DNA of 6,575 nucleotides from Candidatus Altimarinota bacterium (GTDB lineage: Bacteria > Patescibacteriota > Gracilibacteria > UM-FILTER-43-11), in contig JAOZLT010000077.1 in the NCBI GenBank assembly GCA_029934675.1, positions 1 through 6,575 on the forward strand, given 5' to 3'. The notes beneath the pieces are model-generated. The model did no database searches and was not told where the DNA came from. It saw only the letters and a program-made list of their open reading frames with translations. A program made the translations under genes and the position numbers. This document shows positions 1-5,008 of the stretch, one piece after another. The first letter of the stretch is position 1. Every line of letters begins with the position of its first letter.

Positions 1-201
1 TGTGCTATAAGCATGGCGGCGGCAGATATTTTGGGTGATTTGATTATTGGAATGGATATTGATGATGTACTTAGTATGACAAAAGAAGATTTATTTGAAG
101 CGCTTGGTATCGAGATTAGTTTACGGAGGAGTAAATGTGCACTACTCGGATTAGTAGCTGTTAAAAATGCGATACTTAAATATAAAAGCAAAAGTATATG
201 A
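1..201 (+). CDS. Fe-S cluster assembly scaffold, IscU/SufU/NifU N-terminal family (3' part only)
   Basis: This is the last 66 codons of a gene that begins before the window and ends at a TGA at 199-201. Proteins of this family hold a nascent [2Fe-2S] or [4Fe-4S] cluster on three conserved cysteines and pass it to apoproteins in the cytoplasm. The fragment opens with CAIS, which matches the middle-cysteine motif (GCAIS type). It continues through the typical KEDLFEALGIEIS segment and ends with RRSKCALLGL, which carries the third cysteine (residue 46 of the fragment). Both ligands are therefore intact; the first one lies outside the window. The RRxKCALLGL ending resembles the SufU/NifU branch more than proteobacterial IscU. 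No C-terminal Nfu domain follows, so this is a stand-alone scaffold. The DUF1858 gene starts 84 bases downstream on the same strand and could be co-transcribed. Family assignment is firm; the exact subtype is not. Confidence 0.88.
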   Translation, partial: CAISMAAADILGDLIIGMDIDDVLSMTKEDLFEALGIEISLRRSKCALLGLVAVKNAILKYKSKSI

Positions 202-206
202 TTCAA

Positions 207-267
207 GTTGTTTATCCATTCCTCCTGCGTCGAAATCGTTTGTCATGTTGTTTATTAAGTTGTTTAT
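207..267. repeat. Three copies of GTTGTTTAT between scaffold and DUF1858 genes
   Basis: The 9-mer GTTGTTTAT occurs at 207-215, 247-255 and 259-267, inside an 84-base gap. The last two copies are 12 bases apart, start to start. No hairpin or clear promoter accompanies them. They may be remnants of the short tandem duplications seen in the other gaps of this window. A binding site is possible, but nothing here supports it. Confidence 0.45.
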
Positions 268-285
268 AGGTCACAAACTAATTAT

Positions 286-483
286 ATGAAAATTACTAAA
301 AACATGACTATCAAAGAGATACTCAAACTCAAACCAAAAGCTTGTAATATTTTAATGAGTTATGGCTTGAAATGTGCACATTGTGAGTTGGGTGCAGTTG
401 GGACTTTGAAGGAGGGATGTAGAGGGCATGGACTTAGTGAAAATGAGGTTATTACCTTAGTTGAGAAATTAGAGGAACTTTAA
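286..483 (+). CDS. DUF1858 domain protein (small CxxC redox-disulfide family)
   Basis: This is a complete 65-residue cytoplasmic protein formed by one DUF1858 domain, the family also described as hybrid-cluster-protein-associated redox disulfide domain. The visible signature is an N-terminal MTIKEILKLKPKACNIL, then SYGLKCAHCELG with the CxxC pair at Cys30 and Cys33, then GHGLSENEVITLVEKL at the end. Additional cysteines are Cys20 and Cys45. The family normally occurs as a 60-80 residue protein or as a domain fused to Fe-S or redox proteins, so the length is normal. Its biochemical role is not established; a redox-active disulfide or metal-binding function is inferred from the CxxC. Its position 84 bases after an Fe-S scaffold gene on the same strand suggests, without proof, a role in Fe-S or redox maturation. 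ATG at 286 is the only sensible start. I see no Shine-Dalgarno motif in front of it. The stop is TAA. Confidence 0.88.
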   Translation: MKITKNMTIKEILKLKPKACNILMSYGLKCAHCELGAVGTLKEGCRGHGLSENEVITLVEKLEEL

Positions 484-513
484 CGGTGGATTTCGGTGGA
501 CTCGGTGGATTTC
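484..513. repeat. Degenerate CGGTGGA-type tandem repeat after the DUF1858 stop codon
   Basis: Immediately after the DUF1858 stop, CGGTGGA occurs at 484-490, 494-500 and 503-509. The copies are separated by TTT or CT, giving a 9-10 bp irregular period. The array lies in the 121-base gap between two converging genes. GGTGGA-type units also appear at the right end of the 11-bp array near 5 kb. Confidence 0.6.
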
Positions 514-534
514 GATGAGCTTGAGACTAAATTA

Positions 535-577
535 CAATCAAGCCTACTTCGCCGTAGTGGCTACGAAGACTGGATTG
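535..577. other. Imperfect inverted repeat between convergent genes
   Basis: CAATC (535-539) pairs with GATTG (573-577). Inside it, either CTTCG (547-551) pairs with CGAAG (564-568), or CGTAG (553-557) pairs with CTACG (561-565) over a three-base loop. It lies between the 3' ends of the DUF1858 gene and hppA, where a two-way terminator would be expected, but no T-run follows on either strand. It may equally be another TTCG-rich repeat core like those at 3.5, 4.9 and 6.3 kb. Confidence 0.35.
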
Positions 578-604
578 ATGTCCAGCGATATCAAACGAAG
601 TCAA

Positions 605-2626
605 TTAGAACAAACTCCAACTTGCAATCAACGGTGCTATTAGTAGTGCGATTGTATTTATTACTTTAATAAGAGCGTTTAGAGCTGGGCCAGCTGTATC
701 TTTGTATGGATCGCCAACAGTATCCCCTACTATAGCAGCTTTGTGAGCATCTGAACCTTTTCCTCCATGATGTCCATCTTCAATATATTTTTTAGCATTA
801 TCCCATGCTGCACCACCATTACTCATAGAAATTGCCATAAGTAATCCTGATGTAATTACACCTATAAGCATACCCCCCAAAGCTTTAGGACCTAGTATAA
901 AGCCGACTAAGATTGGAGAAATGACAGCAATAATAGCTGGAACTATCATTTCTATAAGAGCTGCTTTTGTAACAATATCCACACATTTCTCATATTCAGG
1001 TTTTCCTTTGCCCTCCATAATGCCTTTTATTTCTTTAAATTGTCTGCGAACCTCTTTTACAACTGCATGAGCAGTACGCCCTACAGCTTTCATAACTACT
1101 GATGAAAAAAGGAAAGGGATTAGTGCGCCAATAAATAACCCGACGATAACCTGGTAATCTGTAAGATCAAAAATTAAACGTTTTCCAGATTGGAGTAAAG
1201 CTCCATTGTAGTCCTGAAATAGAACAATCGCTGCCAAAGCCGCTGAAGCTATAGCATACCCCTTGGTAACAGCTTTTGTTGTATTACCTACAGCGTCAAG
1301 AGCATCTGTAACTTTACGTACTTTTGAATCCAAGCCGGCCATTTCTGCAATACCGCCAGCATTATCTGTAATCGGTCCGTAACTATCCATAGCAATTATC
1401 ATACCTGTTGTACTCAGCATAGAAACTGCGGCAATTGCTATACCGTAAAGCCCTCCGAAAAAGAAAGAAGCCATAATAGCACCAGCAATTACCAAGACAG
1501 GTAAAAATGTACTTTCCATTCCGACTGCTAATCCGATAATTACATTAGTTCCAGCTCCGGTTTCAGATGCCTTAGCTGTTTCTCTTACTGGACGGTACTT
1601 TGTAGCTGTATAGTATTCTGTAATTACAATAAGAAGGATTGTAACAGCAGCTCCTACAAAAGTTGTTAGGAATAATCCCATTGGATTACCACTTTCAGGG
1701 ATTAGAAGCATTGTAACTGTAAAGAACCCGATTAAAGAAAGTACCTGAGTAACTGCCACACCTTTATATAAAGCAACCATGATAGCTGATTTCTTTTTAG
1801 TTTTAATGAAGCTAAAACCGATAATAGAAGCTATAACTGCAACAGATCCTAAAGCTAATGGATAAAATACAAAAGTCATAGAAAGTCCTTGTGCTACAGC
1901 CAATATCATTGCTGCAATAAGAGTGACTGCGTAAGTCTCAAAAAGATCAGCCCCCATACCAGCGCAATCACCTACATTATCACCTACATTATCCGCAATA
2001 GTGGCTGGGTTTCTTGGGTCATCCTCCGGAATACCAGCTTCTACTTTTCCAACCAAGTCGGCACCTACATCTGCGGCCTTAGTAAAAATTCCTCCTCCAA
2101 CACGGGCGAATAATGAAACTAAAGAAGCTCCAAATCCAAAACCGATTAAAATATGTGGAATTTTTTCAACTTCAATTCCTATGCCACTAAAAAGTAAGAA
2201 AAGTCCGCTAACTCCAATTAAAGCTAAGCCGACTACAGCTAAGCCATTGACTGATCCCCCCTTAAAAGCGACGAATAAAGCTTCACTCAGCCCCTTCTTT
2301 GCAGCAGCAGCAGTTCTTACATTTGCACGTACAGATACATTCATACCTACATAGCCTGCTATTGCAGAAAATAAAGCACCAAACAAAAACGAAATTCCTA
2401 TATTTATACTAAGGACAAAACTAAGAATTATAAATAATATTATAGCAAATATCGCAACAGTTTTAAATTGCCGATTCATATAAGCCATTGCACCAGCACG
2501 AATAGCTTCTGCAATTTCTTTCATTTTAGGTGTGCCTGCATCCTGTTTTAGTACCAAATAGGTATTGAATCCCGCATAAATAAGACTCAGAATACCGATT
2601 ACTAAAGCGATATATAGTATAATCAT
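605..2626 (-). CDS. hppA: Membrane-bound proton-translocating pyrophosphatase, K+-independent type
   Basis: HppA hydrolyses cytoplasmic PPi to phosphate and uses the energy to pump protons across the membrane. The protein is 673 residues, normal for bacterial members, and hydrophobic throughout, consistent with the usual 15-17 membrane helices. Diagnostic motifs are all present: DVGADLVGKVE at 186-196 (the D-x7-KxE substrate-binding motif), NPATIADNVGDNVGD at 206-220, EYYT at 337-340, DNAGGIAEM at 421-429, and the C-terminal NGGAAWDNAKKYIE (603-616) and VGDTVGDPYKDTAGPALN (633-650). GNTTKAVTKG at 447-456 has Lys451 and Thr454 at the two positions that separate subclasses. K+-independent enzymes carry Lys and Thr there, while K+-dependent ones carry Ala at the first. 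All known K+-independent members pump protons, so H+ rather than Na+ is inferred. The ATG at 2626 gives the standard short N-terminus ahead of the first helix. No Shine-Dalgarno motif is seen. The stop is TAA. Confidence 0.97.
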   Translation of the reverse strand: MIILYIALVIGILSLIYAGFNTYLVLKQDAGTPKMKEIAEAIRAGAMAYMNRQFKTVAIFAIILFIILSFVLSINIGISFLFGALFSAIAGYVGMNVSVRANVRTAAAAKKGLSEALFVAFKGGSVNGLAVVGLALIGVSGLFLLFSGIGIEVEKIPHILIGFGFGASLVSLFARVGGGIFTKAADVGADLVGKVEAGIPEDDPRNPATIADNVGDNVGDCAGMGADLFETYAVTLIAAMILAVAQGLSMTFVFYPLALGSVAVIASIIGFSFIKTKKKSAIMVALYKGVAVTQVLSLIGFFTVTMLLIPESGNPMGLFLTTFVGAAVTILLIVITEYYTATKYRPVRETAKASETGAGTNVIIGLAVGMESTFLPVLVIAGAIMASFFFGGLYGIAIAAVSMLSTTGMIIAMDSYGPITDNAGGIAEMAGLDSKVRKVTDALDAVGNTTKAVTKGYAIASAALAAIVLFQDYNGALLQSGKRLIFDLTDYQVIVGLFIGALIPFLFSSVVMKAVGRTAHAVVKEVRRQFKEIKGIMEGKGKPEYEKCVDIVTKAALIEMIVPAIIAVISPILVGFILGPKALGGMLIGVITSGLLMAISMSNGGAAWDNAKKYIEDGHHGGKGSDAHKAAIVGDTVGDPYKDTAGPALNALIKVINTIALLIAPLIASWSLF

Positions 2627-2654
2627 GATTAATTAAGAGTTATTAACTAAATAT

Positions 2655-2717
2655 AGTGCGAGTGCGAGTCTCAAGTCTCAAGGGTGCATCTCCTGTCTTG
2701 AGACTCGCACTCGCGCT
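2655..2717. repeat. Long inverted repeat upstream of hppA (18-bp perfect arms)
   Basis: Bases 2658-2675 (GCGAGTGCGAGTCTCAAG) are exactly complementary to 2697-2714, leaving a 21-base loop. One wobble and two further pairs extend the stem to 2655-2675/2697-2717. The arms are themselves built of short duplications: GTGCGA twice, then GTCTCAA twice, and CTTGAGAC recurs at 2697 and 2716, so alternative foldings exist. Five Ts (2724-2728) follow on the plus strand, as in a rho-independent terminator, but no plus-strand gene ends here. In the hppA direction no T-run follows. It lies between ytxH-like and hppA and may form a leader hairpin, an attenuating structure or a repeat element. Confidence 0.75.
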
Positions 2718-2739
2718 TGAGACTTTTTAAAAAGCACTT

Positions 2740-2769
2740 CATTAATTTCGTAAAGATTTTACGTTAATG
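2740..2769 (-). terminator. Possible terminator of the YtxH-family gene
   Basis: CATTAA (2740-2745) pairs with TTAATG (2764-2769), and CGTAAA (2749-2754) pairs with TTTACG (2758-2763). This gives a 12-bp stem with a three-base bulge and a three-base loop. It begins about 25 bases after the YtxH-family stop codon in the direction of transcription. On the minus strand a CTTTTT run follows about seven bases later, which is farther away than in a textbook terminator. If functional, it would uncouple the gene from hppA. Confidence 0.4.
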
Positions 2770-2793
2770 AGAGTAAAAATCAAGACTACTACT

Positions 2794-3366
2794 TTATTTC
2801 TTAGTTGCCTTTTTTGCTCTTTTCTTGGTTACTCTTTTTTTTGTTGCTTTTTTTGGCCTAGCTTTTGCCTTCACTTTTTTAACCACTTTTTTGGTTTCTA
2901 GTTCAACTTTTCTCTTAACAAAAGAGAGATTCTTTTTCGCTTTTATCGCCTTTTTGGTAATTTTTCTTTTTACAATTTTAGCTTTCTTTTTAATCTTATT
3001 TGTCTCTTCCTTAACTTCACCGGCTTTATCTTTTATCACCTCAGTAAGATCTTCTAGTTTTTCCTGAACGGTTGCGGCAACATCATAACCTTTTTCTTCT
3101 GCAGCTTCCAAAAAGCTCTTCATCTTCTCCTGTGAAAGCTCTAAAAATGCAGAAACCTGCTCGTGCTCAGAAAGTTCTTTTAATTCTTTAATAACATCCT
3201 CTCCTGCATCCTTAAACGCATTCCCCAGATGTTTTAGCCCATCTACATGTGATTTTTTACTTTTTTTAATAAGCTCTTTTCTTAATTCTTCACCTTTTTT
3301 AGGTGCAAACAGCATACCAAAAGTAAGTCCGCTGATTAAGCCAACGATATATCTTCCTAATTTCAT
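2794..3366 (-). CDS. YtxH-family membrane-anchored protein with histone-H1-like lysine-rich tail
   Basis: This is a complete 190-residue protein. Residues 1-35 match the YtxH (general-stress/gas-vesicle-like) pattern: a single hydrophobic helix (about 5-21) running into APKKGEELRKELIKK, the conserved AP-x-x-GEE-x-R signature after the membrane segment. Residues about 36-125 are charged, probably helical or coiled, with Asp/Glu-rich stretches. From about 124 to the end the protein becomes strongly basic, finishing in KKATKKRVTKKRAKKATKK. This Lys/Ala/Thr-rich low-complexity tail resembles bacterial H1-like proteins and is longer and more basic than in classical YtxH. The family's molecular function is not established; envelope stress is the usual association. 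Nucleic-acid or polyanion binding by the tail is inference from charge. It lies 167 bases upstream of hppA on the same strand, divergent from the amidohydrolase. ATG at 3366 places the helix right at the N-terminus. No Shine-Dalgarno motif is seen; the ATG is preceded by an A-rich run. Confidence 0.8.
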   Translation of the reverse strand: MKLGRYIVGLISGLTFGMLFAPKKGEELRKELIKKSKKSHVDGLKHLGNAFKDAGEDVIKELKELSEHEQVSAFLELSQEKMKSFLEAAEEKGYDVAATVQEKLEDLTEVIKDKAGEVKEETNKIKKKAKIVKRKITKKAIKAKKNLSFVKRKVELETKKVVKKVKAKARPKKATKKRVTKKRAKKATKK

Positions 3367-3380
3367 ATTTTTTTTGTTAG

Positions 3381-3408
3381 ATTTTATCTACATATAAACT
3401 TATCAAAA
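3381..3408 (-). promoter_or_regulatory. Weak candidate promoter for the YtxH-family gene
   Basis: On the minus strand a TAAAAT (-10-like, 3386-3381) lies 14 bases before the ATG. TTTTGA (3408-3403) lies 16 bases further upstream as a poor -35. The region is so AT-rich that such matches are expected by chance, so this is only the best-placed candidate. Confidence 0.25.
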
Positions 3409-3459
3409 TCAGGCCATAGTTGCAATGAATATTTACTATTTAGAATAACTAAAACAATA

Positions 3460-3490
3460 TTTCTGATTTCTGATTTCTCATTTCTGATTT
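3460..3490. repeat. 7-bp tandem repeat TTTCTGA, four copies plus a partial
   Basis: Units are at 3460-3466, 3467-3473, 3474-3480 (TTTCTCA, one change) and 3481-3487, followed by TTT. The array lies within the divergent gap and has no coding potential. Confidence 0.75.
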
Positions 3491-3512
3491 AATTATGAAT
3501 TACGAATTATCA

Positions 3513-3590
3513 ATTAGAAGATTAGAAGATTAAAAAATTACAAACGTTCGCTATGCTCACTATTACAAAATTAGAAGATTAAAAATTCTA
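3513..3590. repeat. TTAGAAGA-type tract with a 32-nt TTCG-containing element (copy A)
   Basis: AGAAGATT-type units (from 3516) lead into a 32-nt element at 3537-3568, after which TTAGAAGATTAAAAA recurs. The element has ATTACAA at each end as direct repeats, around an 18-nt centre reading ACGTTCGCTATGCTCACT. Close copies lie at 6323-6354 (29 of 32 identical by eye) and 6397-6428 (30 of 32), where the same TTAGAAG flanks also occur. This is therefore a dispersed intergenic repeat family and not chance low complexity. Confidence 0.75.
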
Positions 3591-3680
3591 CATTCGAAAT
3601 CTTTTGGAAATTGGTTATTCGAAATTGGTCATTTTAAATTAATTATGAGTTATGAGTTATGAAGTGATTGGAATTGAGAA

Positions 3681-3709
3681 TTGGTTATTCAGAATTTTTA
3701 TAGTAGAAT
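3681..3709 (+). promoter_or_regulatory. Candidate promoter of the amidohydrolase gene, near-leaderless
   Basis: TTGGTT (3681-3686) and TAGAAT (3704-3709) are separated by 17 bases. The ATG at 3717 starts seven bases after the -10, so a transcript from here would begin essentially at the start codon. The -35 half lies in a repeated TTGGTTATTC segment and both boxes are only partial matches, so the call is tentative. Confidence 0.3.
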
Positions 3710-3716
3710 ACAATCT

Positions 3717-4829
3717 ATGTTAAAAAAACTTCGAAAACATAAGTATTTCCCACACGTTATTTGGTCTGCAATGGCTATGATAGCTATAATTCTATTATTC
3801 TCTTGCTCACAGAGAGTTCATTCAGGTTTTAATATTATTGATGCTCATGAACACATTCAAAGTGTAAAAAAGGCTGATGAATTAGTTTTGGCTATGAATA
3901 ATCTTGGAATTGAAAAAACTATTTTACTACCTTCACCAATTGAAACCCTTACTTTGAACGGCAATCAGACATTTACACGATATCAGGAAAATATTGATGA
4001 GATTTTAAAAATTGTAGAAAAATACCCTAAACGTTTTGTTCCTTTATGCACTATAAGCCCTGTTGATGCTGATGCGTTAGAAATATTTAAAGATTGTCAT
4101 GAGCGAGGTGGTAAAGGGTTGAAACTTTATAATGGACATTCATTTTACTATGAACATTTTGATACACCCTTGGATTCACCGCGTATGAAGCCAATTTATG
4201 CTTATGCTGAGCGCAATAACCTTCCAGTTCTCCATCATGTAAATATTAATAACTACGGAGACGAACTTGAAAATGTATTAAAGGAATTCCCTGACCTTGT
4301 GATGTCCATCCCACATTTTATGGTTTCCAGTCGAGATTTGGATAAAGTAAGACATATTCTTGATACTTATCCAAATACTTACACTGATATCAGTTTTGGG
4401 AGCACACCATATTTCGCGGCCGGTTTCCGTAGAATCAGCTTAGATTCTGATAAATATATTGAATTCTTTGAAAAATACCATGACCGCATATTGTTTGGCA
4501 CAGATATGGTGCTGACAGAAATGGAAAAGAAGGATCAGGAATATATGGAAACAACGTTACAGTGCTACAAGGATATTCTGGAAAAGAAATCCTTTAAATG
4601 TGCGCCTGTAAATGATTATTATAAAGGTGAAGCTGAAAAGAACAATGAAGCTTATGAAAACTGTAAACCTAAAACAGGTAAGTTTTGTAAATCCAAGGGC
4701 GAAAAACTAAGATCCTATACTAGATGGGCTATGGAAACTAATACAATAAATGGACTTAATCTAAGTTCAGATATTCTGAAAAAGATTTATGTGGAAAATC
4801 CGGAGAGGTTTTTGAGGGCTAATCAGTAG
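3717..4829 (+). CDS. Predicted lipoprotein metal-dependent amidohydrolase (amidohydrolase_2/TIM-barrel family)
   Basis: The 370-residue product has a lysine-rich N-terminus, a hydrophobic stretch (about 13-28) and LFSC at 27-30, a plausible lipobox with Cys30 as the lipidated residue. It is therefore probably exported and membrane-anchored. The mature part is an amidohydrolase_2-type metal hydrolase. DAHEH at 42-46 gives the HxH metal ligands of strand 1, GLKLY at 134-138 a conserved lysine region, LPVLHH (His173/174) the strand 5 histidine, PHFM (His200) the strand 6 histidine and FGTD (Asp263) the catalytic aspartate of strand 8. IYVENPERFL at the end matches the family C-terminus. All expected ligands are kept, so it should be active; the substrate cannot be deduced. 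A Lys- and Cys-containing insertion (Cys283, 295, 316, 324) sits between the aspartate and the C-terminal helix. A TTG at 3681 would add 12 residues, but the ATG at 3717 gives a normal signal peptide and is preferred. The stop is TAG. Confidence 0.82.
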   Translation: MLKKLRKHKYFPHVIWSAMAMIAIILLFSCSQRVHSGFNIIDAHEHIQSVKKADELVLAMNNLGIEKTILLPSPIETLTLNGNQTFTRYQENIDEILKIVEKYPKRFVPLCTISPVDADALEIFKDCHERGGKGLKLYNGHSFYYEHFDTPLDSPRMKPIYAYAERNNLPVLHHVNINNYGDELENVLKEFPDLVMSIPHFMVSSRDLDKVRHILDTYPNTYTDISFGSTPYFAAGFRRISLDSDKYIEFFEKYHDRILFGTDMVLTEMEKKDQEYMETTLQCYKDILEKKSFKCAPVNDYYKGEAEKNNEAYENCKPKTGKFCKSKGEKLRSYTRWAMETNTINGLNLSSDILKKIYVENPERFLRANQ

Positions 4830-4835
4830 GGTTAC

Positions 4836-5005
4836 ATTGAGGCTACGTTGAGGCTACGTTGAGGCTACGTTGAGGCTACGTTGAGGCTACGTTGAGGCTA
4901 CTTCGTTCCGCTTCGCTACACTTTGAGGCTACGTTGAGGCTACGTTGAGGCTACGTTGTGGAGACATTGTGGGAACATGGTGGGGACATTGTGGAGACAT
5001 GGTGG
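4836..5005. repeat. 11-bp tandem repeat array (consensus GTTGAGGCTAC) with a 20-nt interruption
   Basis: Six consecutive units run from 4836 to 4901; the first starts with A and the other five are identical GTTGAGGCTAC. A 20-nt segment, TTCGTTCCGCTTCGCTACAC (4902-4921), interrupts. Three more units follow (4922-4954), the first starting with T. Then come progressively diverged 11-mers in the same phase: GTTGTGGAGAC (4955), ATTGTGGGAAC (4966), ATGGTGGGGAC (4977), ATTGTGGAGAC (4988) and a partial ATGGTGG (4999). The array starts seven bases after the amidohydrolase stop and ends about four bases from the obg stop. There are no spacers of CRISPR type and no hairpin within the unit. Confidence 0.95.
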
Positions 5006-5008
5006 ATA

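Larger units (their letters stand above)
3367..3716. other. Divergent intergenic region built of degenerate short repeats
   Basis: This 350-base AT-rich gap separates the minus-strand YtxH-family gene from the plus-strand amidohydrolase, so it must hold promoters for both. I see no coding frame or RNA gene. It contains a 7-bp tandem array (3460-3490), a TTAGAAG/ATTACAA tract with a 32-nt element shared with 6.3-6.4 kb, a GAGTTAT duplication (3647-3660), and TTGGTTATTC at both 3611-3620 and 3681-3690. Confidence 0.6.

Noticed and set aside
199..201. TGA read as glycine (Gracilibacteria-type code)
   Set aside because: Read-through gives a short unfamiliar tail, and the long genes contain no in-frame TGA at conserved glycines, so the standard code fits.
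1889..2354. Plus-strand open frames inside hppA
   Set aside because: They are antisense to highly conserved pyrophosphatase motifs and resemble no protein; they are shadows of the minus-strand gene.
2641..2681. Promoter for hppA with TATATT as -10 and TTGAGA as -35
   Set aside because: The available TTGAGA boxes lie 13 or 20 bases from the -10-like sequence and fall within the hairpin arm, so no convincing pair exists.
2825..3067. Plus-strand hydrophobic Phe-rich frame
   Set aside because: It is the antisense of the lysine-rich (AAA/AAG) tail of the YtxH-family gene, which automatically reads as Phe/Leu.
3681..3716. TTG start for the amidohydrolase, adding 12 residues
   Set aside because: The extra segment lies in repeat-derived sequence and would put residues ahead of a normal lysine-rich signal-peptide start; ATG 3717 fits better.
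3367..3716. Insertion sequence remnant or small RNA gene in the divergent gap
   Set aside because: There are no transposase fragments, terminal inverted repeats with target duplications, tRNA-like fold or terminator; only short degenerate repeats are seen.
4836..5005. CRISPR-like array
   Set aside because: Units are 11 bp and directly abutting with no unique spacers; only one 20-nt interruption is present, and there are no cas genes. It is a minisatellite.
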